Below, one piece after another: positions 1-7,579 of a stretch of 34,027 bases of DNA. The notes below the pieces were generated by a model. That model worked only from the letters and a program-made list of their open reading frames with translations, was not told where the DNA came from and did not search any database. Every line of letters starts with the position of its first letter. Position 1 is the first letter of the stretch. A program made the translations under genes and the position numbers. This DNA is from an uncultured Bacteroidaceae bacterium (GTDB lineage: Bacteria > Bacteroidota > Bacteroidia > Bacteroidales > Bacteroidaceae): contig CAJGDX010000013.1 of the NCBI GenBank assembly GCA_904502185.1, positions 1 to 34,027 on the forward strand, in the 5' to 3' direction.

Positions 1-400
1 ATTTTGGATCGCTGTTTCCGGCAATCATGGCTTCAACAACTTCGTCATTCAGTCCGAGGTTCAGAATTGTATCCATCATACCGGGCATTGAAGCGCGTGC
101 ACCTGAGCGTACTGATACCAACAAGGGGTTTTCTACATCGCCGAACTTTGAGTTCATCAAGGCCTCGACGTGCGCAACTGCTGCGTGTACGTCGTCCTTC
201 AACAACTCTACTACTTCTGCCTTGCCGATACGATAGTAATCGTTGCAAGTCTCTGTGGTAATAGTGAAACCGGGAGGAACGGGAACACCAATCAGGTTCA
301 TCTCAGCCAGATTGGCACCTTTACCACCGAGCAGATTTTTCATATCTGCCTTACCTTCGGCTTTGCCGTTGCCGAAAAGATAGACTCTTTTGTCAGTCAT
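1..400 (-). CDS. ppdK: Pyruvate, phosphate dikinase, N-terminal part (cut by window edge)
   Basis: Reading the minus strand from the ATG at 400-398 gives 133 residues with no stop before the window edge, so the 3' part of the gene lies outside. The protein starts MTDKRVYLFGNGKAEGKADM and continues with LLGGKGANLAEM, VPPGFTITTETC and SVRSGARASMPGMMDTILNL. These are the conserved N-terminal ATP-grasp (nucleotide-binding) motifs of pyruvate, phosphate dikinase. The enzyme interconverts pyruvate, ATP and phosphate with phosphoenolpyruvate, AMP and pyrophosphate in the cytoplasm. The family is about 900 residues long, so only about 15% is visible. The gene is divergent from rlmD across a 235-nt intergenic region. 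PEP synthase is less likely, because the GGKGANLAEM and SGARASMPGMMDT wording is typical of PpdK. Confidence 0.93.
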   Translation of the reverse strand, partial: MTDKRVYLFGNGKAEGKADMKNLLGGKGANLAEMNLIGVPVPPGFTITTETCNDYYRIGKAEVVELLKDDVHAAVAHVEALMNSKFGDVENPLLVSVRSGARASMPGMMDTILNLGLNDEVVEAMIAGNSDPK

Positions 401-502
401 AAATCTTAAAGTTTGATAGTTATGTTATTGAAAAATAAAATTTTATTGTTTTTTGTCACAATTTATCTGTGTCTTGCTTTTGTGCAAGGCACGGATAATG
501 TG

Positions 503-510
503 CAAATTTA
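503..510 (-). promoter_or_regulatory. Possible -7 box for ppdK
   Basis: On the minus strand this reads TAAATTTG, which fits the Bacteroidetes -7 consensus TAnnTTTG. No good TTG -33 element sits 19-21 nt upstream. It would give a leader of roughly 95 nt before the ppdK ATG, and that leader contains an A/T-only palindrome at 434-447. This is a weak call based on one box. Confidence 0.35.
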
Positions 511-579
511 CTAATAAATACGGAATTATGAAAGTTTCAGAGCGAAAAAATAACAATTTGTAAAGTTGTGTGTGGTTTG

Positions 580-612
580 TTGCTTGTAATTCGGGAATTA
601 ACTGTATTTTTG
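580..612 (+). promoter_or_regulatory. Promoter of rlmD (Bacteroidetes type)
   Basis: TATTTTTG at 605-612 matches the -7 consensus TAnnTTTG. TTG triplets stand at 580-582 and 584-586, giving spacers of 22 and 18 nt. Transcription would start near 619, only about 17 nt before the ATG at 636. This supports that start over an in-frame ATG at 570, which would lie upstream of the promoter. Confidence 0.5.
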
Positions 613-635
613 TTGATTCAAAAACTATTTTTTTA

Positions 636-2066
636 ATGGCAAGAAAGAAAAAGGAGTTCCCTTTACTGGAACAGATAAAAATAACAGGCGTTGCTGCCGA
701 GGGTAAGGCTTTGGCGCGTGTCAACGACCTTGTGGTGTTTGTGCCTTATGTGGTTCCCGGTGATGTTGTCGACCTGAAGATACGTCGCAAAAAACACAGT
801 TATGCCGAGGCTGAGGCTGTTAAATTCCATGAATATTCTGCCGAACGTGCAGTTCCTTTCTGCAAACATTATGGTGTTTGTGGCGGCTGTAAATGGCAGT
901 GTCTTGAGTATGAACATCAATTAAAGTATAAACAGCAGCAGGTTGTAGATGCATTGAAGCGTATCGGCAAGGTTGAGCTGCCCGATATTACTCCCATTCT
1001 GGGTTCCGAAAAGACTCAGTGCTACAGAAATAAACTGGAGTTTACCTTCAGCAACAAACGCTGGCTCACTCGCGAAGAGGTCGAAAAGGATGTAAAATAT
1101 GACAATATGAGCGCGTTGGGATTCCATATTCCCGATGCTTTCGATAAGGTTCTCGATATTGAGGAGTGTGCGCTTATGGAGCCGCTTAACAATAAGATAC
1201 GCAATGGATTGCGTGACTTTGCAGTGCGCGAGGGGATACCTTTTTACAACCTTCGTTCGCAGAGCGGAGTGCTGCGTAACATAATGATCCGTACATCGAC
1301 CACCGGCGAAGTGATGCTTCTTGTACAGGCACGCATCGAAAATGATGCTGACATGGAGCAGTTGACAAAGGTTCTGAACTATTGTGCAGACTCCTTCCCC
1401 GAGGTTACTTCGTTGCTCTACGTTGTGAACAATAAATGCAACGATACTTTCGGCGACCTTCAGGTTCATACGTTTAAAGGCACCGACTTTATTTACGAAG
1501 AGATGGAAGGATTGCGTTTCAAGGTGGGCCCCAAATCTTTCTATCAGACTAACAGCCGTCAGGCATACAATTTATATAAGGTGACACGTGACTTTGCTGC
1601 GCTCAAAGGCGATGAGGTGGTTTACGACCTCTACACCGGTACTGGTACTATTGCAAATTTTGTGGCGCGTCATTGCAAGCGTGTTGTGGGTATTGAGTAT
1701 GTTCCCGAGGCGATCGAGGATGCCAAGGTGAATGCTTCGCTTAACGGACACGACAATATGCTTTTCTATGCGGGCGATATGAAAGATGTGCTGACCCGTG
1801 AATTTATCGAAGAGCATGGACGTCCTGATGTGATGATTACCGATCCACCCCGTGCGGGAATGCACGTAGATGTTATCGACGCCATGCTTTTTGCTGCGCC
1901 CAAAAGAATTGTGTATGTAAGCTGTAACCCTGCGACTCAGGCGCGCGACCTTGCTCTGCTCGACAAGGATTACAAGGTAATGGCTGTGAATCCTGTGGAT
2001 ATGTTCCCCCACACACATCATGTTGAAAATGTGGTGCTTCTTGTGCGTAGGGACGAGGTAGAATAA
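636..2066 (+). CDS. rlmD: 23S rRNA (uracil-C5)-methyltransferase, RlmD/RumA family
   Basis: The 476-residue protein is built like RlmD/RumA. An N-terminal TRAM-type beta barrel (about residues 10-65) is followed by an iron-sulphur cluster motif, C76-x5-C82-x2-C85 (VCGGCKWQC region), with a fourth cysteine at C178 in EECALME. The C-terminal half is a SAM-dependent Rossmann domain with YDLYTGTGT, DPPRAGMH and the nucleophile loop SCNPAT (C430). The family methylates a uridine of 23S rRNA; U1939 is the E. coli RlmD site, but paralogues modify other positions, so the exact target is inferred. I chose the start at 636 because it follows a good promoter and begins MARKKKEF, a basic start usual for the family. 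The next gene starts 15 nt after the stop and is probably cotranscribed. Confidence 0.9.
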   Translation: MARKKKEFPLLEQIKITGVAAEGKALARVNDLVVFVPYVVPGDVVDLKIRRKKHSYAEAEAVKFHEYSAERAVPFCKHYGVCGGCKWQCLEYEHQLKYKQQQVVDALKRIGKVELPDITPILGSEKTQCYRNKLEFTFSNKRWLTREEVEKDVKYDNMSALGFHIPDAFDKVLDIEECALMEPLNNKIRNGLRDFAVREGIPFYNLRSQSGVLRNIMIRTSTTGEVMLLVQARIENDADMEQLTKVLNYCADSFPEVTSLLYVVNNKCNDTFGDLQVHTFKGTDFIYEEMEGLRFKVGPKSFYQTNSRQAYNLYKVTRDFAALKGDEVVYDLYTGTGTIANFVARHCKRVVGIEYVPEAIEDAKVNASLNGHDNMLFYAGDMKDVLTREFIEEHGRPDVMITDPPRAGMHVDVIDAMLFAAPKRIVYVSCNPATQARDLALLDKDYKVMAVNPVDMFPHTHHVENVVLLVRRDEVE

Positions 2067-2081
2067 AATCTGTATATAACG

Positions 2082-2981
2082 ATGAAAAGGGGAGAGAAAA
2101 ACAGTCTTCTGACCTTTAAGGTGCATGAAGAGATAGAATTGCTTGCTTTTATCATGAAAGCAATGAACGGTCTTAGCCGTAATCGCGCCAAGGCTTTGCT
2201 AGTCAATCGCTTGGTGTTGGTGGATAATATTATAACCACTCATGCTCTTACAAAACTGCGTCCCGGGCAGGTGGTACAGCTCGACCGTTCGAAACAGAAA
2301 ATGTCATTCAAGAGCAACGACCTTGGTGTTGTCTACGAAGATCCTTATCTGTTGGTTATCGACAAACGTGCGGGACTTCTTTCGATGAGCAACAATACGC
2401 GTCAGCAGACAGTGCAGAATGTGCTTAACCGTTATCTCGAAAAGGGTGGTTCACGTTGTACATCACATCTTGTACATCGACTCGACAGAGATACGTCGGG
2501 ACTGATGGTTTATGCTAAGGATGTAATGACACAGCGTTCGCTGATAGAGGGTTGGCAACAGCTTGTGACAGACCGCAGATATGTAGCTCTTGTCAGTGGC
2601 GAACTGGAAAAACCTAAAGGTGTAATTCAGTCGTGGCTGACCGAGGATAAACATTTTGTCACTCATTCAAGTCCGGTGAATAATGGCGGTAAGTTTGCTG
2701 TGACACACTACAATGTGTTGCGTAGTGCAAATGGGTATTCGCTTGTGGAACTTGACCTTGAAACAGGTCGCAAGAACCAGATTAGAGTTCATCTGTCCGA
2801 TATGGGACATCCTATAGTAGGTGACTTTAAATATGGCAGCAGCGATGAGAGTTTGCAGCGCTTGGGGCTTCACGCCTATCTGTTGGCTTTCCGCCATCCG
2901 GTGACAGGCAAGTATATGCGTTTCGAGACACCTGTTCCTGATTCTTTCGAGCGTATGTTGAGAAAATCAAACAATGATTGA
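2082..2981 (+). CDS. RluA-family RNA pseudouridine synthase
   Basis: The 299-residue protein has an N-terminal S4-type RNA-binding region (about residues 10-80, containing MNGLSRNRAKALLVNRLVLV) and a RluA-type catalytic domain. The catalytic motif HRLDRDTSGLMVYAK begins at H132, with the expected catalytic aspartate D135. Later family motifs are also present: YVALVSGE, ELDLETGRKNQIRVHL, GHPIVGDFKYG and LGLHAYLLAFRHPVTG. It isomerises uridines in rRNA or tRNA; which site cannot be told from sequence. It is 15 nt downstream of rlmD, so an RNA-modification operon of two genes is likely. A strong hairpin terminator follows 32 nt after the stop. Confidence 0.9.
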   Translation: MKRGEKNSLLTFKVHEEIELLAFIMKAMNGLSRNRAKALLVNRLVLVDNIITTHALTKLRPGQVVQLDRSKQKMSFKSNDLGVVYEDPYLLVIDKRAGLLSMSNNTRQQTVQNVLNRYLEKGGSRCTSHLVHRLDRDTSGLMVYAKDVMTQRSLIEGWQQLVTDRRYVALVSGELEKPKGVIQSWLTEDKHFVTHSSPVNNGGKFAVTHYNVLRSANGYSLVELDLETGRKNQIRVHLSDMGHPIVGDFKYGSSDESLQRLGLHAYLLAFRHPVTGKYMRFETPVPDSFERMLRKSNND

Positions 2982-3013
2982 TTTGCGGATACCTTAGTGT
3001 GTAAGATATTTAT

Positions 3014-3061
3014 CAAATAAAGCCAAGGGAGATTGCACGCAACCTCCCTTGGCTTTATTTG
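3014..3061. terminator. Bidirectional terminator between convergent genes
   Basis: The arms 3014-3031 and 3044-3061 are a perfect 18-bp inverted repeat (core AAGCCAAGGGAG / CTCCCTTGGCTT) around a 12-nt loop. Both sides are A/T-rich, giving U-rich tails in either direction. It ends the rlmD transcript on the plus strand. On the minus strand it includes the stop codon (3057-3055) and last residues of the convergent coiled-coil gene, so that gene's coding end lies inside the hairpin. Confidence 0.85.
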
Positions 3062-3678
3062 ATTTTTGACTCTAATATGGCAATTTTTGCGCTCAATTCT
3101 TCTATTAATGTTTTCAGGCTTTCAGTGATGTCTGAAAGTTTATTCTCGTTCCATACGTAAAGTTTGCTGCCGCAGATGTATATCTTCCCTTTGTGGATGG
3201 AATTGTTGCTCATGTACAGCTCTTTATTCTCCCAGGAGTTGTAATATTCTCCTGAATCTGAGCGTGCTACGAAACAGTTGAGTGGCGCGCAGTAGAGTAT
3301 GGCGTTTATACTCTCGGGGAGCTCGTCTCTCGGGGTGACAGAGGCGGTCAGTATACCGTCGAATCTGACGGGTATGCATGCTCGGATTTTGTTTTCTGCG
3401 CTCTGTGCCCTCGATGTTTCTGTTGAAATTTTTGCCTCAGCTGTGTCAATGTTTTTCTGTAGCTGTTCGTCGCATTCGGTCGAGCGTTGAATCTCCTCGT
3501 TTACTCTTTTTTGTTCATCGCTGATTTCTGTGAAGGCGTCGGCAATCTCATCCTGAAGGAAGGTGATCTCCTTCTGTATCTCTCTTTCGACCGACATGGC
3601 GCGGTTTCTCTCTGTTTCGATGTTCTTGCGCAACTCCTGTTTCCAGTTTTTGTTACTGAATAGAATGTGGTTTTTCAT
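3055..3678 (-). CDS. Lone coiled-coil protein with phage tail-fibre-like C-terminus
   Basis: The 207-residue protein starts MKNHILFSNKNWKQELRKN. Residues about 15-95 are a charged coiled coil containing ERNRAMSVEREI and ETSRAQSAENKI, units of the E-x-x-RA-x-x-AE type common in phage tail fibres. Next comes a compact segment (about 98-185) with VRFDGIL, NAILYCAPLNCFVARS, YYNSWENKELY and GKIYICGSKLYVWNENKL. A short C-terminal leucine heptad (LIEELSAKIAILESKIK) could trimerise. From memory, the YxSW...GKIY...LYxW pattern resembles repeats at the tips of Bacteroidales phage tail proteins. No other phage gene is nearby. I chose the start at 3678 because a promoter-like -7 box (3696-3703) would lie inside the longer reading; AAAGAGATT precedes the ATG. 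Function unknown; a phage-derived leftover or an adhesin-like protein are both possible. Confidence 0.6.
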   Translation of the reverse strand: MKNHILFSNKNWKQELRKNIETERNRAMSVEREIQKEITFLQDEIADAFTEISDEQKRVNEEIQRSTECDEQLQKNIDTAEAKISTETSRAQSAENKIRACIPVRFDGILTASVTPRDELPESINAILYCAPLNCFVARSDSGEYYNSWENKELYMSNNSIHKGKIYICGSKLYVWNENKLSDITESLKTLIEELSAKIAILESKIK

Positions 3679-3695
3679 AATCTCTTTTTTGTTGG

Positions 3696-3703
3696 CAAAA
3701 ATA
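3696..3703 (-). promoter_or_regulatory. -7 box for the coiled-coil gene
   Basis: Minus-strand TATTTTTG matches TAnnTTTG and lies 18 nt before the ATG chosen at 3678. No TTG is seen at the expected -33 distance, so the promoter may be weak or activator-dependent. Its position argues against the in-frame ATG at 3747. Confidence 0.4.
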
Positions 3704-3837
3704 TACATGTATGCAGCAGGGCTGTTTGCGGATTTATTACTTCTCATTAGGTGTTGTTGTTTGTAAAATGTTAAATAATCTAAATAGGTAAAGTTGGCGC
3801 GAACAAACTGGCAACCCTGATTGTTATAGGGTAAATG

Positions 3838-3868
3838 TTGTCAATACAAGAATTATGAATTAATTTTG
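3838..3868 (+). promoter_or_regulatory. Promoter of the Wzi-like gene
   Basis: TTG at 3838-3840, a 20-nt spacer and TAATTTTG at 3861-3868 form a very good Bacteroidetes sigma-ABfr type promoter. Start of transcription is expected near 3875, giving a leader of about 48 nt. A short inverted repeat, ACCCT (3813-3817) with AGGGT (3828-3832), lies just upstream of the -33 box and could be an operator, but this is only a possibility. Confidence 0.65.
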
Positions 3869-3882
3869 CAGACAAAAGAGTG

Positions 3883-3902
3883 TGCGACAACTTTTTGTCG
3901 CA
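3883..3902 (+). promoter_or_regulatory. Hairpin in the leader of the Wzi-like gene
   Basis: TGCGACAA (3883-3890) and TTGTCGCA (3895-3902) are perfect 8-bp arms around a CTTT loop, lying between the predicted transcript start and the ATG at 3923. There is no U tract after it, so it is not an ordinary terminator. It could stabilise the mRNA or bind a regulator; the function is inferred only from position. Confidence 0.45.
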
Positions 3903-3922
3903 TGCGCGATTCTCATTTGTCT

Positions 3923-5386
3923 ATGAAACGAATTATATATGTTTTGTTGCTGGCTTTTTTAATGCCGGGTATATCTTTCCCCCAGAAAACACTTGAATAT
4001 AATGTTGCTACTTTTGGGGTAGTTTCTGATGGCAACTTTTCTCCTTTTTGGTTCACAACCAATCGTCATGGTGTATCCTCCCTCACTAATGAATGGGCGT
4101 ATATGCGTGGAGGCCTTTCGGGTGCTGCGGCGCTGAATGACGACTGGGGTGTAAACTATGGCGCTGATGTTGTAGGTGGAAAAAATATGACATCAGATCT
4201 CTATATTCATCAAGCCTATGCTGATGTTTCGTGGCGATGGCTGCGCCTGAGTGTTGGTAAAAAAGAGCGCATCGGTGAATTGAAAAACTTTAACCTTTCT
4301 ACAGGTGCGTTGGTGGAGTCTGGCAATGCTGCTCCTATTCCTCAGGTGCGTCTGGAGGTTCCGGAGTACAAAGATTTTTTTGGTACGAACGGTTGGTTTG
4401 GTCTGCGCGGTCATGTGGCCTATGGATGGTTCGGTGATGGTAGCTGGCAACAGTCTTGGGCTGCTGATGGGACGCGTTATGGGAAAAATATTCTATATCA
4501 CTCGAAATCTCTTTTTTGGCGAGTGGGTAATGAGGATAAATTTCCTTTGACATACGAGGGTGGTGCGCAATTTTCGTCGCAGTTTGGCGGAACAATCTAC
4601 AACTTTATGGACAATCCGGGCCAAACGTATAATCCTCCTGCTGGTTTCAAGGGTTTTGTTGATGCCTTTTTCTTTGCATCAGGCAGCAATGCTTACTCTG
4701 TTTACGACCAGTTGAATGTAGCGGGTAATCACGTTGGCAGTTACCATTTGTCGCTCAAATGGAACGAGAAGAACTGGTCGTTGCGCGGATACTATGAACA
4801 TATGTTCGACGACCACTCAGCGATGTTCTGGGAATATGGTCTTTGGAAGGATGGGCTTGTAGGCGTGGAACTGCAGTTGAAACAGTTTAAATGGATTGAT
4901 AATGTTGTAGTTGAGTATTTTAATTCCCGCGACCAGGCAGGGCCTATATATCACGATACGACAACTGAAATTCCCGACCAGATAAGTGCTGCCGACCACT
5001 ATTACTGGCATTATGCCTATCCCAGTTGGCAGCAGTATGGAATGATGTTGGGTACTCCGCTTGTCACATCCTGCATCTACAATGCTGACAACAGATTCGA
5101 AATATATAATAATCGTGTAGAGGCTTTTCATCTAGGCCTTTCGGGTAAGCCTTTCGATAACTTTGCGTATACGGTAAAGCTCACCCGTTCGCACAATTGG
5201 GGTACGTACGACAAACCCTTTAAGGAGGTTAAGGGGTGCTTGTCGGTGCTGGTCGAACTCTCTTATGCCCCCGGATGGGCCAAAGGTTTTGGCGTGTCGG
5301 GTGCTTTTGCAATCGATGATGGCGAACTTTATGGCAATAATCGTGGAGTGATGTTCGGGTTAAGAAAAACCGGAAGAATCTTTTAA
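3923..5386 (+). CDS. Capsule assembly Wzi-like outer-membrane beta-barrel protein
   Basis: The 487-residue protein begins MKRIIYVLLLAFLMPGISFP, a clear signal peptide. The rest alternates aromatic and polar residues in beta-strand fashion: LEYNVATFGVVSDGNFSPFW, GADVVGG, RLSVGKKE, SLKWNEKNWSLRGYYEHMF, VGVELQL. Such patterns are typical of the Wzi family of Bacteroidetes outer-membrane barrels, and the length fits. In E. coli, Wzi anchors group 1 capsule at the cell surface; in Bacteroidetes the role is presumed similar but mostly untested. I chose the ATG at 3923 because it starts the signal peptide; an upstream in-frame ATG at 3866 lies in the -7 box. It precedes the GDP-fucose genes, which fits a surface-polysaccharide role, but it has its own promoter and gmd has another. 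Confidence 0.75.
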   Translation: MKRIIYVLLLAFLMPGISFPQKTLEYNVATFGVVSDGNFSPFWFTTNRHGVSSLTNEWAYMRGGLSGAAALNDDWGVNYGADVVGGKNMTSDLYIHQAYADVSWRWLRLSVGKKERIGELKNFNLSTGALVESGNAAPIPQVRLEVPEYKDFFGTNGWFGLRGHVAYGWFGDGSWQQSWAADGTRYGKNILYHSKSLFWRVGNEDKFPLTYEGGAQFSSQFGGTIYNFMDNPGQTYNPPAGFKGFVDAFFFASGSNAYSVYDQLNVAGNHVGSYHLSLKWNEKNWSLRGYYEHMFDDHSAMFWEYGLWKDGLVGVELQLKQFKWIDNVVVEYFNSRDQAGPIYHDTTTEIPDQISAADHYYWHYAYPSWQQYGMMLGTPLVTSCIYNADNRFEIYNNRVEAFHLGLSGKPFDNFAYTVKLTRSHNWGTYDKPFKEVKGCLSVLVELSYAPGWAKGFGVSGAFAIDDGELYGNNRGVMFGLRKTGRIF

Positions 5387-5453
5387 AAATCGGCTTCTGC
5401 CGGAATTAATCCGGAATAATGCTGTGTGGCATCATTCATTTTGTATATTCTTG

Positions 5454-5483
5454 TTGTCCTTTGGATATTTTATATTACCTTTG
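5454..5483 (+). promoter_or_regulatory. Promoter of the gmd operon
   Basis: TTG (5454-5456), a 19-nt spacer and TACCTTTG (5476-5483) fit the Bacteroidetes promoter consensus closely. Transcription would begin near 5490, about 32 nt before the gmd ATG. This makes the in-frame upstream ATG at 5426 untenable as a start. Confidence 0.65.
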
Positions 5484-5487
5484 CACG

Positions 5488-5503
5488 ATATATTATAATA
5501 TAT
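5488..5503. repeat. 16-bp A/T palindrome at the gmd transcript start
   Basis: ATATATTATAATATAT is a perfect palindrome placed right at the predicted transcription start of gmd. It may be an operator or a weak leader hairpin, or simply a product of the A/T-rich region. Confidence 0.4.
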
Positions 5504-5521
5504 TATAAAATAAACCTAGAA

Positions 5522-6613
5522 ATGTCTAAAGTAGCTTTAATAACAGGAATTACCGGCCAGGATGGTTCGTTCCTTGCGGAATTTCTATTGGACAAGAATT
5601 ATGAGGTTCATGGCACCATACGTCGCTCTTCCGTTGATTTCCGCGAACGTATAGCCCACCTCGAAGGACATCCCCGTTTCCACCTCCACTATGCAGATAT
5701 GGGCGACTCTATGAGCTTGTTGAAAGTCATAGGTTCCGTACGCCCCGACGAAATATATAATCTTGCTGCGCAAAGCCACGTACAGGTAAGTTTCGATGCC
5801 CCCGAATTTACAGCCGATGTAGACGCTACTGGTGTTTTGCGCGTGCTTGAGGCAGTGCGTCAGTGCGGTCTTGCATCTACCTGTCGCATCTATCAGGCAT
5901 CTACTTCCGAACTTTACGGTAAAGTGGAGCAGGTGCCGCAGAACGAAGAGACTCCTTTCCACCCCTATAGCCCTTATGCGGTTGCAAAACTTTATGGCTA
6001 CTGGATTGTGAAGGAGTACCGCGAAGCATATAACATGTATTGTTGCTCGGGAATTCTTTTCAATCACGAATCCGAACGTCGTGGCGAGACATTCGTTACC
6101 CGTAAAATTTCTTTGGCCGCAGCCCGCATCAAGCAGGGCAAGCAGGAGAAACTCTATCTTGGCAATCTTTCATCGCTGCGCGACTGGGGTTATGCCAAGG
6201 ATTATGTGGAGTGCATGTGGCTGATATTGCAGAATGAAACACCCGAGGACTTTGTCATTGCAACAGGCGAACAGCACTCGGTTCGCGAGTTCTGTTATCT
6301 TGCCTTCAAACATGTGGGTATAGAACTTGAGTTTGTAGGCGAAGGCATCGACGAGAAGGGTATCGACAAGGCTACCGGTAAGGTGCTTGTCGAGGTTTCA
6401 CCCGACTTCTTCCGTCCTACCGACGTAGTCAACCTTTGGGGAGACCCTACAAAGGCTCGCAAGAAACTCGGCTGGAATCCCACCAAGACCACCTTCGAAC
6501 AACTGGTGAAAATAATGGTCGATGCAGACATGGCAAAAGTTGCCGTGGAACGTGCCGGTGAACATATACGCACAAATCTTGCCGAATATCTTGAAAAGGG
6601 CATCGTAAAGTAA
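5522..6613 (+). CDS. gmd: GDP-mannose 4,6-dehydratase
   Basis: The 363-residue protein is an extended short-chain dehydrogenase. It opens MSKVALITGITGQDGSF, the glycine-rich NADP-binding loop. The catalytic residues are present: T128 and E130 in STSELYG, and Y152-x3-K156 in YSPYAVAKLYG. Family motifs IYNLAAQSHV, NHESERRGETFVTRKI and RDWGYAKDYV follow. It converts GDP-mannose to GDP-4-keto-6-deoxymannose in the cytoplasm, the first committed step to GDP-L-fucose (and GDP-rhamnose). The length is usual for the family. The start at 5522 lies about 32 nt after the predicted transcript start. fcl begins 6 nt after the stop, so the two are coupled in an operon. Confidence 0.96.
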   Translation: MSKVALITGITGQDGSFLAEFLLDKNYEVHGTIRRSSVDFRERIAHLEGHPRFHLHYADMGDSMSLLKVIGSVRPDEIYNLAAQSHVQVSFDAPEFTADVDATGVLRVLEAVRQCGLASTCRIYQASTSELYGKVEQVPQNEETPFHPYSPYAVAKLYGYWIVKEYREAYNMYCCSGILFNHESERRGETFVTRKISLAAARIKQGKQEKLYLGNLSSLRDWGYAKDYVECMWLILQNETPEDFVIATGEQHSVREFCYLAFKHVGIELEFVGEGIDEKGIDKATGKVLVEVSPDFFRPTDVVNLWGDPTKARKKLGWNPTKTTFEQLVKIMVDADMAKVAVERAGEHIRTNLAEYLEKGIVK

Positions 6614-6619
6614 AATCCT

Positions 6620-7564
6620 ATGATGGAGAAGAATTCGAAAATATATGTGGCAGGCCATCGTGGAATGGTAGGTTCGGCCATTGTGCGCCAGCTTCAGCGC
6701 AGTGGCTACACAAATATCGTCACCCGTACCCACAAGGAGCTTGACCTTTGTCGTCAGGATGAGGTTGAACGCTTCTTTGCGACCGAACGCCCCGAATATG
6801 TATTCCTTGCAGCTGCCAAAGTCGGTGGAATAGTAGCAAACAGCAATGCTCTTGCCGATTTTATGTACGAGAATATGATTCTCGAAATGAATGTCATACA
6901 TTCGGCATGGCAGAACGGGTGCAGGAAACTGCTTTTCCTCGGTTCGTCGTGCATCTATCCGCGTTTGGCTCCTCAGCCAATGAAAGAGAGTTGTCTGCTC
7001 ACCTCCTCGCTCGAGGAAACAAACGAGGCATACGCTCTTGCAAAAATCTCCGGTCTCAAATATTGCGAATATCTTAACAGACAATATGGTACAGACTTTA
7101 TAAGCGTAATGCCCACTAATCTGTACGGTCCCAACGACAATTATCACCCCACCCACAGCCATGTGCTGCCGGCACTCATCCGTCGTTTCCACGAAGCAAA
7201 AGAGGCCGGACTAGACAGCGTAACATGCTGGGGCGACGGTACTCCGTTGCGCGAGTTTCTCTATGTGGATGATCTTGCCGACCTCTGTCTGTTTCTGATG
7301 AACAATTACAGCGGCAACGAAACAGTGAATGCAGGAACCGGTAAAGAGATAACCATCAAGGCGCTGACCGAACTTGTTGCACAGGTGGTAGGTTATGACG
7401 GTGAGATACTCTGGGACACTTCAAAGCCCAATGGCACTCCACGCAAATTGCTTGATGTATCGAAAAGCGCGGCTATGGGCTGGAGATATAAAACCGAATT
7501 GAAAGATGGAATTAAGGTGGCGTACGAGGATTTTCTTAACAATCCGATGCGTGCCGAACGATAA
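6620..7564 (+). CDS. fcl: GDP-L-fucose synthase
   Basis: The 314-residue protein has the Rossmann loop VAGHRGMVGSAIVRQL (residues 10-25). Catalytic residues match GDP-fucose synthase: S109 in GSSCIYP and Y138-x3-K142 in NEAYALAKISG. NLYGPNDNYHPTHSHVLPAL and REFLYVDDLAD are further family signatures. It performs epimerisation at C3 and C5 followed by NADPH reduction of the gmd product, yielding GDP-L-fucose for surface glycans and fucosylated proteins. It starts 6 nt after gmd, and manC begins 15 nt after its stop. ATGATG gives two possible starts at 6620 or 6623. Confidence 0.96.
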   Translation: MMEKNSKIYVAGHRGMVGSAIVRQLQRSGYTNIVTRTHKELDLCRQDEVERFFATERPEYVFLAAAKVGGIVANSNALADFMYENMILEMNVIHSAWQNGCRKLLFLGSSCIYPRLAPQPMKESCLLTSSLEETNEAYALAKISGLKYCEYLNRQYGTDFISVMPTNLYGPNDNYHPTHSHVLPALIRRFHEAKEAGLDSVTCWGDGTPLREFLYVDDLADLCLFLMNNYSGNETVNAGTGKEITIKALTELVAQVVGYDGEILWDTSKPNGTPRKLLDVSKSAAMGWRYKTELKDGIKVAYEDFLNNPMRAER

Positions 7565-7579
7565 ATAAATAATTGAATT

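Noticed and set aside
5400..5422. CCGGA-ATTAA-TCCGG as terminator of the Wzi-like gene
   Set aside because: The stem is only 5 bp and no T run follows, so it is too weak to call.
6398..7192. 264-codon open frame on the minus strand across gmd and fcl
   Set aside because: It overlaps two certain genes with intact catalytic motifs and shows no known domain or start context.
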